DNA of 64,000 bases. Source: Streptomyces sp. NBC_01197. Its GTDB lineage: Bacteria; Actinomycetota; Actinomycetes; Streptomycetales; Streptomycetaceae. The position numbers and the translations under genes were made by a program. Location of the stretch: positions 2,048,001 through 2,112,000 of the forward strand of contig NZ_CP108569.1 in NCBI RefSeq assembly GCF_036010505.1, written 5' to 3'. The notes beneath the pieces were generated by a model. It did not search any database. It was not told the DNA's origin and was given only the letters and a program-made list of their open reading frames with translations. Below, piece by piece: positions 49,405 to 57,346 of the stretch (the first letter of the stretch is position 1; each line of letters begins with the position of its first letter).

Positions 49405-51335
49405 CCACCACCGTCGACGGCCGGGAGGCCGCGGAACCGGGCCCGGATGAGGAGCCCGGCTCAGGGCCCGCCGCGGGCCCCGCGGCCGTACCGCAGAAAA
49501 CCGGTGACGCGCAGAAGGCCGGTGATACTCGGAAGGCCGGTGACGACCCGTTCGACAGGGACGAGTTGCCCGCCCCGCCCGGCGCGACCGGTGCCCTGCT
49601 GCGCTCACTCATCGCGCCGCACCGGACGGCGGCGATCGTCTCCGCCGTGCTGATGCTGATCCAGCAGGCGGCGGTGCAGGCCGGGCCGCTGCTCGTCGCG
49701 TACGCCATCGACACCGGCGTCCCCGCCTTCCGCGACCGCGACCACGGCCCGCTGATCGCCGTGGCCGTCGGCTACCTGGCCAGTGCGCTGCTCTCCGGCG
49801 GCCTGCAGTACGCGTTCGTCCAGGTCTCCGCCCGCCTCAACCAGGGCGCCCTGCTGGACCTGCGCGGCCGGATCTTCCGCCACGCGCAGGCCCTGAGTGT
49901 GGACTTCCACGAGCGCTATACGTCGGGCCGGCTGATCTCCCGCTCCACCAGCGATGTGGAGTCGCTGCGCGAACTGCTCAGCGACGGGCTCCAGGAGCTG
50001 ATCGGCGTCGTGCTCTCCGCCGTCTACATCTGCGCGATGCTGCTCTTTCTCGATCCCGGCCTCGGCGCGGTGGCCGTGCTGTCGTTCGCACCGCTGTATC
50101 TGCTGATCCGGCGCTACCGCAGGCGGGTCGGCGTCGTGTTCAGCCGGCGCTCCACCGCGGTCGCCGCCGTCATCGTGAAGTTCGCCGAGACGATGAACGG
50201 CATCCGGCCGGTGCGGGCCTTCCGCCGGGAGCGCGCCAACGACGCGGAGTTCGACCGGCTCAACCACCGCCACGAGCGGGCCAACGGGGACTCCATGCTG
50301 GAGATGGCCCGCTATGTGACCGGCTCCCGCCTGATCGCCAACACCGCCGTCGCCTGCATCGTGCTGTGGGGCGCCTACCGGGTCACCCGGGGTGGGCTCG
50401 AACTCGGGGTGCTGGCGGCATCGGTGCTGTATCTGCGCAGGCTGTACGACCCGATCGACCGGCTCGGTATGTTCCTCAACTCGTATCAGTCGGCGGCCGC
50501 CTCACTGGAGAAGATCGCCGGGCTGCTGGCCCAGGAGCCGACGGTCCCGGCGCCGGTGAATCCGCGTACGCTGCCCGCCCTGGCATCCGAACACCCGGGC
50601 CGCGAGGTCGTGTTCGACGGTGTCCGGTTCGCGTACCGCACCGGGGGTGAGGTGCTGCCGCGCTTCGACCTCACCATTCCGGCGGGCCAGACCGTCGCGG
50701 TCGTCGGCTCGACCGGCGCGGGCAAGTCGACCCTCGCCAAGCTCCTGGCCCGGTTCTACGACCCGACCGAGGGGCAGGTCCGGCTCGACGGGGTCGGCCT
50801 GGACGACCTGGACGTGCCCGAACTGCGGCGCGGGGTCGTCATGGTGACGCAGGAGGCGTTCCTCTTCTCCGGGACGATCGCCGAGAACATCGCCATCGGC
50901 CGCCCCGAAGCCACCCCCGCCGAGATCGAGCGGGCGGCGAAGGCGATCGGAGCGCACGACTTCATCAGCGCGCTGCCGGAGGGGTACGACACGGACGTAC
51001 GCAAACGCGGCGGCCGGATCTCGGCCGGCCAGCGGCAGCTGGTGGCGTTCGCCCGCGCGTTGCTGGCCGACCCGGCCGTACTGATCCTGGACGAGGCGAC
51101 CAGCTCGCTGGACATCCCGGGCGAACGGGCGGTGCAGCGGGCCATGGACACGGTGCTGCACGGCCGCACCGCGGTGGTCATCGCACACCGGCTCTCCACG
51201 GTGGAGATCGCCGACCGGGTCCTGGTGATGGAGGACGGCCGGATCACCGAGGACGGCACCCCGGACTCACTCATCGGCGGCAGCGGGCAGTTCGCGGGTC
51301 TGCACCGTGCCTGGCGGGAGAGCCTGGTGGGGTGA
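49401..51335 (+). CDS. heterodimeric ABC exporter half, canonical ATP site
   Basis: A 644-residue partner half. It has an N-terminal polar extension of about 65 residues rich in Ala/Gly/Pro, then six helices and a nucleotide-binding domain with Walker A GSTGAGKST, Walker B LILDEATSSLD with catalytic Glu, but a degenerate signature (RISAGQRQL). With the first half's degenerate Walker B and good LSGGQ, the pair gives one competent and one degenerate site. ATGA overlap (49401-49404) couples the genes. Substrate unknown. Confidence 0.93.
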   Translation: MTTTVDGREAAEPGPDEEPGSGPAAGPAAVPQKTGDAQKAGDTRKAGDDPFDRDELPAPPGATGALLRSLIAPHRTAAIVSAVLMLIQQAAVQAGPLLVAYAIDTGVPAFRDRDHGPLIAVAVGYLASALLSGGLQYAFVQVSARLNQGALLDLRGRIFRHAQALSVDFHERYTSGRLISRSTSDVESLRELLSDGLQELIGVVLSAVYICAMLLFLDPGLGAVAVLSFAPLYLLIRRYRRRVGVVFSRRSTAVAAVIVKFAETMNGIRPVRAFRRERANDAEFDRLNHRHERANGDSMLEMARYVTGSRLIANTAVACIVLWGAYRVTRGGLELGVLAASVLYLRRLYDPIDRLGMFLNSYQSAAASLEKIAGLLAQEPTVPAPVNPRTLPALASEHPGREVVFDGVRFAYRTGGEVLPRFDLTIPAGQTVAVVGSTGAGKSTLAKLLARFYDPTEGQVRLDGVGLDDLDVPELRRGVVMVTQEAFLFSGTIAENIAIGRPEATPAEIERAAKAIGAHDFISALPEGYDTDVRKRGGRISAGQRQLVAFARALLADPAVLILDEATSSLDIPGERAVQRAMDTVLHGRTAVVIAHRLSTVEIADRVLVMEDGRITEDGTPDSLIGGSGQFAGLHRAWRESLVG

Positions 51336-51375
51336 ACCGGCGCTGGTGCAGTAGCGGATGAGGTTCGCCCGTCGC

Positions 51376-51396
51376 GGCAGGCGGGGTTCGCCTGCC
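51376..51396. terminator. hairpin terminator between exporter and DinB genes
   Basis: GGCAGGCG (51376-51383) and CGCCTGCC (51389-51396), 8-bp stem with 5-base loop. An outer pair CGGATGAG (51355-51362) and CTCATCCG (51439-51446) brackets it. It lies between convergent genes. Confidence 0.7.
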
Positions 51397-51493
51397 TGCC
51401 GAGGCACCAGGGTCCGGGGCTTTCCGACGATGGAGGGTCTCATCCGCGCGGTGCTCAGCGCATGCCGGCCGGGCGCGGTCTTCCGGCGTCCGC

Positions 51494-52003
51494 TCAGGCG
51501 CCGACGGTCCCGTCGACACCCTCCCGCAGGAAGTCCGCGTGCCCGTTGTGGCGGCCGTACTCCAGGAGTACGTGCACCATCACCATCCGGAGCGACACCT
51601 CCTCGCCCCACCTCGGCTGAAGGCCCGCCCGGTCCAGCGAGTCGGCCTCAAGCTCGATACGTCGCGAGTTCTCCACCTCGGCCTCCCACGCGGCGAACGC
51701 CTCCCCCCGGGTCGACGCGCTCGCGTCGTACGCCGCCTGGAAATCGATCTCCGTCGACCAGACCATGGGCGCGTCGTTGTCCTCGAACACCCGGCGGAAC
51801 CAGGCGCGTTCCACCTCCGCCATATGCCGCACCAGACCGAGCAGCGAAAGCGTCGACGGCGGCATCGACTGCTGCCGCAGCTCCTCGTCGGTGAGCCCTT
51901 CGCACTTCATGGCGAGGGTCGCACGGTGGTAGTCGAGGAAGGCCCGGAGTGTGTCGCGTTCATTCCCGGAACTGGGTGGTCCTGTGCGCTTGTCGATGGC
52001 CAA
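51494..52003 (-). CDS. DinB-family metal-binding protein
   Basis: A 169-residue four-helix-bundle DinB/YfiT-like protein. Candidate metal ligands: His in LVRHMAEVERAWF near residue 60 and the two His in YGRHNGHADFLRE near 150. Start TTG 52003 with AAGGAG seven bases upstream. DinB-like proteins serve as thiol-S-transferases or other metal-dependent enzymes in actinobacteria, including mycothiol-linked members, but no subfamily is assigned here. Confidence 0.85.
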   Translation of the reverse strand: MAIDKRTGPPSSGNERDTLRAFLDYHRATLAMKCEGLTDEELRQQSMPPSTLSLLGLVRHMAEVERAWFRRVFEDNDAPMVWSTEIDFQAAYDASASTRGEAFAAWEAEVENSRRIELEADSLDRAGLQPRWGEEVSLRMVMVHVLLEYGRHNGHADFLREGVDGTVGA

Positions 52004-52090
52004 AGCCGTACTCCTTGTCGGTATCCCTGCGGTGAGGGCCAGTATCGGCGCCGGACGCGCCCCGCGGTCGCCACCCGGCAGCCCTTTCCG

Positions 52091-53059
52091 TCATGGGCGG
52101 CGAGGCGGCGGGCCGTCACCGGTCGCCACGGGCCGGGCCGACGGCAGGCCCCACTCGCTCCAGGACCCGTCGTACACGGACAGGTCGCGGTACCCGGCGA
52201 GTTCGGCCCCGAGGGCCAGCACGCAGGCGGTGACACCCGATCCGCAGCTGAGGACCAGCCGCTCCCGGCCGCCCGCGGCGTCGGCGAAAGCGGTACGCAG
52301 TCCGGCGACCGGGGACATCCGGCCGCCGTGCTGGATCTCCCCGAAGGGGAGGTTCACCGCTCCCGGCATATGGCCGCCGCGCAGCCCCGGGCGGGGTTCG
52401 GCGACCTCGCCGGAGAACCGGTCGCGGGCGCGGGCGTCGAGGACGGCCGCAGCCGGGTCGGCGAGCGCCGCGGTGACCTCGGCGCTGCCGACGAGCAGGC
52501 CGGTACGGGGCCGGGCGGTGAAGTCGCCGCGCCTGCTCACGGGTCCGGGTCCGCCGCTCACCACCGGCAGCCCCGCCGCCGTCCAGGCGGGCAGCCCGCC
52601 GTCGAGTACGGCCGCCCGGTCGAAGCCCATCGCCCGCAGCATCCACCAGGCCCTGGCGCTGGAGTAGATGCCCACGGCGTCGTAGACCACGACGGTGTCG
52701 GTGTCGTTCACGCCCAGGGCGCGCAGCTCGTCGGTGAAGTGTCCGGGGCCCGGCATGGTGTGCGGCAGCGGGCTCGCGTGGTCGGACAGCGCCCCGTCGA
52801 TGTCGAAGATCCGGGCGCCCGGGATTCCCGTCCGGTTCTCCCTTACGCGGGACGAACCCGGTTCGATGCCCCGGTGCGCGCCCACCGATGCGTCGAGGAC
52901 CACCAGCCCCGGCCCGCCGAGCCGGGCCGCGAGCCAGTCGGCACCGATCAGCGGCCCGGGCAGCGGCCCGGCCGGGGCACCGGTCGACATACCGACCGGG
53001 GTACCGCCCGACGTACCGATCCGCGACGGATCCTGCCCCGACGGCTTCCCCGCGCTCAT
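52091..53059 (-). CDS. two-domain sulfurtransferase (rhodanese / mercaptopyruvate type)
   Basis: A 322-residue protein with two rhodanese domains. The C-terminal domain has the active-site loop CGSGVTA, whose Cys takes the persulfide; the CGSGVTA form is typical of 3-mercaptopyruvate sulfurtransferases. About 30 Gly/Pro-rich N-terminal residues are extra. Start ATG 53059 overlaps the IclR-type gene stop (ATGA), so the two are translationally coupled. Likely regulated with, or part of, the IclR operon. Confidence 0.9.
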   Translation of the reverse strand: MSAGKPSGQDPSRIGTSGGTPVGMSTGAPAGPLPGPLIGADWLAARLGGPGLVVLDASVGAHRGIEPGSSRVRENRTGIPGARIFDIDGALSDHASPLPHTMPGPGHFTDELRALGVNDTDTVVVYDAVGIYSSARAWWMLRAMGFDRAAVLDGGLPAWTAAGLPVVSGGPGPVSRRGDFTARPRTGLLVGSAEVTAALADPAAAVLDARARDRFSGEVAEPRPGLRGGHMPGAVNLPFGEIQHGGRMSPVAGLRTAFADAAGGRERLVLSCGSGVTACVLALGAELAGYRDLSVYDGSWSEWGLPSARPVATGDGPPPRRP

Positions 53060-54003
53060 CCGATACCCCACGGTGATCCCTGCGGAAAATCGTCCGGCGC
53101 GGTGCCGTGGATGTCGCGGGTGATGGCGCGGGAGGCCGCCAGCAGCCGGTCGCCGAGAGCTTGGATACGGGCCGGTTCGAGGTCGTCCCACACGTGCACG
53201 CTGATGCTGAGTACCGCGACCCGGTCGCCCGCGAAGGCGGGAGCGGTCATGACGCTGACCGGGTAGGTGCGTCCGGCCTCCAGGTCGTCGTCCAGATACT
53301 CGATCGCGCCGATCTCGTGGAGCAGCCCGGTCAGGGTCGGCCGCTGGCGGACGGTGAGGGAGTCGAGTTCGGCCAGCAGGTCCCGCAGTCGCCGCGACGC
53401 CGGGGTGCTCCTCTCGACGGTGTAGCCCCGTCGGCGCACCGTGGCCAGGACGTCACGGAAGCGGGGGGCGGCGCCGGGGTCCATGCGCGGCGCGCGGGAG
53501 AGCCAGCGGTCGATCTCGGCGCTGCCGCTCCAGGCGACCAGGCCGGGGCCGAACGGCGGAGCGAACGGGAAGCGTTGGCCCACGCGTACCCCGTTGCCGC
53601 CGCGGTTGGTCGCGGCGGGGCTGTGGCTGCCGATGACGATGTGGTCTCCGCTGGGATGACTGATGGTCGCCGGGAGGCCCAAGTCCCCTGCGAGCAGAGC
53701 GAGTTCTGAGTCTGCGGTGCGCGCGGCCGGTACGCCGGACTCGGCCGCGCGACCCACGGCGATCAGCGCCGGTCCTGGCATGAAGGTGCGTTCGGCGGGA
53801 TCGCGGGCGACCCAGCCGGCCCGGACCAGGGCGGCGAGGACGGCGTGGCAGGTGGCGCGGTTGAGGCCGAGTTGCCGGACGAGTTCGGCGACGGTGGCCG
53901 GTTCGGCCGGGCGGGAGGCGAGGAACTCGACGACGGCGACCACCCGGTCCGTGGGCGGTGACGGTATCGCGGACCAGGAATCGCGGCCCGGGGCGGTGGT
54001 CAT
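53056..54003 (-). CDS. IclR-family transcriptional regulator
   Basis: A 315-residue regulator. N-terminal winged helix (about 15-75, TVAELVRQLGLNRATCHAVLAALVRAGWV in outline) and an IclR effector domain from about 85 to 300. Start ATG 54003 with GGAAGGA nine bases upstream. Divergent from the SnoaL-like gene; a 10-bp palindrome at 54117-54126 lies between them. It probably controls the SnoaL operon and its own coupled sulfurtransferase. Effector unknown. Confidence 0.87.
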   Translation of the reverse strand: MTTAPGRDSWSAIPSPPTDRVVAVVEFLASRPAEPATVAELVRQLGLNRATCHAVLAALVRAGWVARDPAERTFMPGPALIAVGRAAESGVPAARTADSELALLAGDLGLPATISHPSGDHIVIGSHSPAATNRGGNGVRVGQRFPFAPPFGPGLVAWSGSAEIDRWLSRAPRMDPGAAPRFRDVLATVRRRGYTVERSTPASRRLRDLLAELDSLTVRQRPTLTGLLHEIGAIEYLDDDLEAGRTYPVSVMTAPAFAGDRVAVLSISVHVWDDLEPARIQALGDRLLAASRAITRDIHGTAPDDFPQGSPWGIG

Positions 54004-54116
54004 CGTGGGCGGGTCCTTCCATGTCGCGGCCGGCCGCTCGGCGCCACGCGCCGACGGGCCATGACCGTTGATCTCCCGGCGGGGCACCGATACGGTACCT
54101 GCTCGACATCCCATGT

Positions 54117-54126
54117 TGAATATTCA
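54117..54126. promoter_or_regulatory. palindrome between IclR and SnoaL-like genes
   Basis: TGAATATTCA, a perfect 10-bp AT-rich palindrome in GC-rich DNA, 15 bp before the SnoaL-like GTG start and 113 bp before the divergent IclR start. It is a good candidate for the IclR operator or the -10 region. Confidence 0.6.
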
Positions 54127-54141
54127 TCACAGGAGGACGCC

Positions 54142-54603
54142 GTGTCCCGTGTCGAGCACGACCCCACGTCGGCCCGCCTCGCTGCGACCGAGGACATAAA
54201 GCAACTCAAAGCGCGTTACTTCCGGCTGATGGACACCAAGGACTGGACGGCGATGCGGGAGGTGTTCACCGACGACGCCCGCATGGACATCGACGGCTTC
54301 GTGACCACCGGCGGCGACGCGATCGCCGCGTTCCTGTCCGATGTCCTCACCGACGTGCGCACCGTGCACCACGGCCACATGCCGGAGATCGAGTTGACCG
54401 GCGACGGCCGGGCCACCGGGATCTGGGCGATGTACGACTACGTCCAGTTCCCCGGTGACGGTCTCCCGCAGGGCTTCCACGGTTACGGCCACTATCACGA
54501 CGAGTACCGCCTCCAGGACGGCGCCTGGCGCATCGCCACCACCCGCGTGGCACGCCTGCGCCAGGACCTGCTGGCTGGTGGCCTCCCGCAAGGACAGGCA
54601 TGA
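54142..54603 (+). CDS. SnoaL/NTF2-like protein
   Basis: A 153-residue NTF2-fold protein. Motifs of the SnoaL_4 group: IKQLKARYFRLMDTKDW near residue 16, TDDARMDIDGF near 42, TVHHGHMPEIELTGDGRATGIWAMYDYV in outline. These act as hydratases, isomerases or dehydratases in catabolic or polyketide steps. GTG start 54142 with AGGAGG five bases upstream. It overlaps the next truncated NTF2-like frame by ATGA. Under probable control of the divergent IclR protein. Substrate unknown. Confidence 0.87.
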   Translation: MSRVEHDPTSARLAATEDIKQLKARYFRLMDTKDWTAMREVFTDDARMDIDGFVTTGGDAIAAFLSDVLTDVRTVHHGHMPEIELTGDGRATGIWAMYDYVQFPGDGLPQGFHGYGHYHDEYRLQDGAWRIATTRVARLRQDLLAGGLPQGQA

Positions 54604-54821
54604 CCGCACCTCAGCGGACGACCGGGAGTGACCCGGCGGAAGCGGCGGAGGCCACAGCGGAAGCGGCAGACGCGGCGGACGCGGCGGCCCGGCTCGACCT
54701 CGCGGACCTGGTCAACACCTACGCCGACGCCCTCGACCGCCGCGACTGGTCAGCCCTGGACGCGGTGTTCGCTCCGGAGGTGTCCGCGGACTACAACGGC
54801 CGGCACCTCGCCGGTGTCTGA
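54600..54821 (+). pseudogene. truncated second SnoaL/NTF2-like gene
   Basis: A 73-residue frame coupled by ATGA to the SnoaL-like gene. After an Ala-rich stretch it reads LDLADLVNTYADALDRRDWSALDAVF and ADYNG, the first helices and strand of a SnoaL-like fold, then stops where the rest of the domain should follow. No other frame continues the fold. Downstream to 55030 is Gly/Pro-coding GC repeats and then the protease promoter, so the second half was lost, perhaps by insertion of the protease block. Protein product may be unstable. Confidence 0.7.
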
Positions 54822-55126
54822 ACCCGGAACCGGAACCGGCTCGCCCGGCCCCGACCCGGTTCGGCCCGGCCCACCTCGGGTCCCGCCCGCCTCTGCCCCG
54901 ATCGGCCCGGCCCCGCCCGGCCCGCAACCATCCGCATCGGGCAGCCCAGCAAACATTCCGTATAGCGAACACGACCATGTGGACAACGGACGATTTCCAG
55001 CCAACCTTTTGACGCGGTCCTGACACAGGGTCCTCACAGATGTCACTCTCTCCCCGTTCTGCGCACTGCTTGCTCGTCAGAACGGCCCATCAGGTCGCTC
55101 TGTCCACCCATGCAGAAGGAGTCAGC

Positions 55127-57157
55127 GTGAGACCCACGCACCGTCGTGCCACCGCCACCGGCGCACTCATCGCCGCCGCGGCACTGCTCGCCGTAGGAGT
55201 ACAGGCCGGCACAGCCTCCGCATCACCCGGGAACAGCGCCGCTTCGGCCGCGATCACCGGCAAGTCCGCCCCCGGCGCCGCCCCGGCAGCCCTCTCGCCC
55301 TCCCAGCGGGCCGAGTTGCTGCGTCACGCGAACGCCACCAAGGCGGACACCGCCCGGAGTCTCGGTCTCGGAGCACATGAACAGCTCCAGGCCCACGACG
55401 TCACCAAGGACCGTGACGGCACCACACACACCCGGTACGAGCGCACCTACGACGGGCTCCCCGTACTCGGCGGCGACCTGGTCGTCGACACCTCGAAGGC
55501 CGGAGCGACCGAGGGTGTCACCAAGGCGTCCCGCGCGGAACTGAAGAACGTGAACACCAGCGCGGCCGTCGCTCCGGCCGCCGCCGAGAAGTCGGCGCTG
55601 AAGGCCGCTGCCGCACAGGGGTCGGCGAAGACCTCGGCCGACCGGGCACCCCGCAAGGTGGTCTGGCTGGCGCAGGGCAAGCCGACGCTCGCCTACGAGA
55701 CGGTCGTGGGCGGCTTCCAGGACGACGGCACTCCGAGCGAGCTGCATGTCATCACCGACGCCACCACCGGCAAGAAGCTCTTCGAGCGCCAGGCCGTCGA
55801 GACCGGCGTCGGCAACACCGAGTACAGCGGCAAGGTCACCCTCGGCACCACTCAGTCGGGGTCGAACTACACGCTGAACGACGGTGCCCGCGGCGGCCAC
55901 ATGACGTACAACCTCAACCACGGGTCCTCCGGCAAGGGGACCCTGTACTCCAACTCCACGGACACCTGGGGCAACGGCCTGGCCTCCAACTCGGAGACCG
56001 CGGCGGCCGACGCCCACTACGGGGCCGCTGAGACCTGGGACTTCTACAAGAACGTCTTCGGCCGGACCGGGATCGCGGGCGACGGTGTCGCTGCCTACTC
56101 CCGCGTCCACTACGGCAACGCGTACGTCAACGCGTTCTGGGACGACAGCTGCTTCTGCATGACGTACGGCGACGGGGCGGGCAACGCAGACCCGCTGACC
56201 GCCCTCGACGTAGCGGGCCACGAGATGTCGCACGGTGTGACCGCGGCCACCGCCGGGCTCAACTACAGCGGTGAGTCGGGCGGGCTGAACGAGGCCACCT
56301 CCGACATCTTCGGTACGTCGGTCGAGTTCTACGCCAACAACACCGCCGACCCCGGTGACTACCTCATCGGCGAGAAGATCAACATCAACGGCGACGGCAC
56401 CCCGCTGCGCTACATGGACAAGCCGAGCAAGGACGGCGGCTCGGCCGACTACTGGTCCTCCAGCCTCGGCGGACTCGACGTCCACTACTCGTCGGGCCCG
56501 GCCAACCACTTCTTCTACCTGCTCAGCGAGGGCAGCGGCAAGAAGACCATCAACGGCGTCAACTACGACTCCCCCACGTCCGACGGTCTGCCCGTCACCG
56601 GCATCGGCCGGGACAAGGCCCAGCTGATCTGGTACAAGGCGCTCACCGAGAAGTTCACGTCGACGACCAACTACGCCTCGGCCCGCACCGGGACGCTGGC
56701 GGTCGCGAGCGAGCTGTACGGCGCGACCAGCGCCGAGTACAAGTCGGTCGCGGACGCCTGGGCCGCCATCAACGTCGGCTCCAGGCCCGGCGGCGGGGAT
56801 CCGGGCACGGGCACCGTCTTCCAGTCCACCACCAAGTACGCCATCCCCGACGGCGGTCCGGCGATCAACTCGCCGATCGCGGTCACGGGCCTGACGGGCA
56901 AGGCTCCGGCCACGCTCAAGGTGGACGTCAACATCAGCCACACCTGGCGCGGCGACCTGGTCATCGACCTGGTCGGCCCGAGCGGGAAGACGTACCGGCT
57001 GAAGAACTCCAGTCCGTCCGACTCGGCGGACAACGTGGTGGCGTCGTACACGGTCAACGCGTCCACCGAAACGGCCAACGGCACCTGGAAGCTGAAGGTC
57101 CAGGATGTCGCCCTGCAGGACACCGGAACGCTGAACAGCTGGAAACTGACCTTCTGA
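55127..57157 (+). CDS. secreted M4-family metalloprotease with C-terminal P-domain
   Basis: A 676-residue thermolysin-like preproprotease. Signal peptide to about residue 30 (VGVQAGTASA), then FTP and PepSY propeptide domains (about 70-230; HTRYERTYDGLPVLGGDLVV in outline), M4 catalytic domain with zinc motif HEMSH (His365) and Glu389 in GGLNEATSD, the usual catalytic His in DVHYSSGPANHFFYLL, and a C-terminal proprotein-convertase P-domain (about 565-676, WRGDLVIDLVGPSG). GTG start 55127 with AAGGAG upstream. A paralog lacking the P-domain follows; the two are nearly identical across one 221-bp tract. Confidence 0.93.
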   Translation: MRPTHRRATATGALIAAAALLAVGVQAGTASASPGNSAASAAITGKSAPGAAPAALSPSQRAELLRHANATKADTARSLGLGAHEQLQAHDVTKDRDGTTHTRYERTYDGLPVLGGDLVVDTSKAGATEGVTKASRAELKNVNTSAAVAPAAAEKSALKAAAAQGSAKTSADRAPRKVVWLAQGKPTLAYETVVGGFQDDGTPSELHVITDATTGKKLFERQAVETGVGNTEYSGKVTLGTTQSGSNYTLNDGARGGHMTYNLNHGSSGKGTLYSNSTDTWGNGLASNSETAAADAHYGAAETWDFYKNVFGRTGIAGDGVAAYSRVHYGNAYVNAFWDDSCFCMTYGDGAGNADPLTALDVAGHEMSHGVTAATAGLNYSGESGGLNEATSDIFGTSVEFYANNTADPGDYLIGEKININGDGTPLRYMDKPSKDGGSADYWSSSLGGLDVHYSSGPANHFFYLLSEGSGKKTINGVNYDSPTSDGLPVTGIGRDKAQLIWYKALTEKFTSTTNYASARTGTLAVASELYGATSAEYKSVADAWAAINVGSRPGGGDPGTGTVFQSTTKYAIPDGGPAINSPIAVTGLTGKAPATLKVDVNISHTWRGDLVIDLVGPSGKTYRLKNSSPSDSADNVVASYTVNASTETANGTWKLKVQDVALQDTGTLNSWKLTF

Positions 57158-57197
57158 TTTCCAGCCACAAAGCCACCCGGCCGCACTAATGTTCCAC

Positions 57198-57226
57198 CGA
57201 ACGGCGTTTCACAGAAACATCGTTCG
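57198..57226. repeat. interrupted inverted repeat between the two M4 protease genes
   Basis: CGAACG (57198-57203) with CGTTCG (57221-57226), and inside it GTTTC (57206-57210) with GAAAC (57214-57218) around ACA. The symmetry centre is shared, so it can form a two-part hairpin or be an operator before the second protease gene. Confidence 0.6.
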
Positions 57227-57252
57227 ACCGTAGGCCTGTTCCACAGGACAGA

Positions 57253-57286
57253 GCTGCCCGGGGGACCCCAATCGCCCCCGGGCAGC
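57253..57286 (+). terminator. hairpin terminator between the two M4 protease genes
   Basis: GCTGCCCGGGGG (57253-57264) and CCCCCGGGCAGC (57275-57286), perfect 12-bp stem with 10-base loop, about 100 bp after the first stop and 60 bp before the second start. It separates the two transcripts. Confidence 0.85.
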
Positions 57287-57346
57287 GCCACCACCCGCAC
57301 GTCACCCGCATCTTTCCAACCCCCCACCTCTGAAAGGGAAAATCGA

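Noticed and set aside
47485..49608. A 707-codon minus-strand frame across the ABC exporter genes
   Set aside because: No motif or ribosome site; it spans the junction of two real plus-strand genes coupled by ATGA.
54628..55023. A frameshifted continuation of the truncated SnoaL-like gene
   Set aside because: The alternative frame is Arg/Pro/Thr-rich and lacks the remaining NTF2 strands, so a simple frameshift does not restore the fold.
55223..56941. A 572-codon minus-strand frame inside the first M4 protease
   Set aside because: Val/Gly/Arg-rich mirror of the protease gene; it also appears in parallel in the second protease at 57809-60010, as expected of a shadow over conserved codons.
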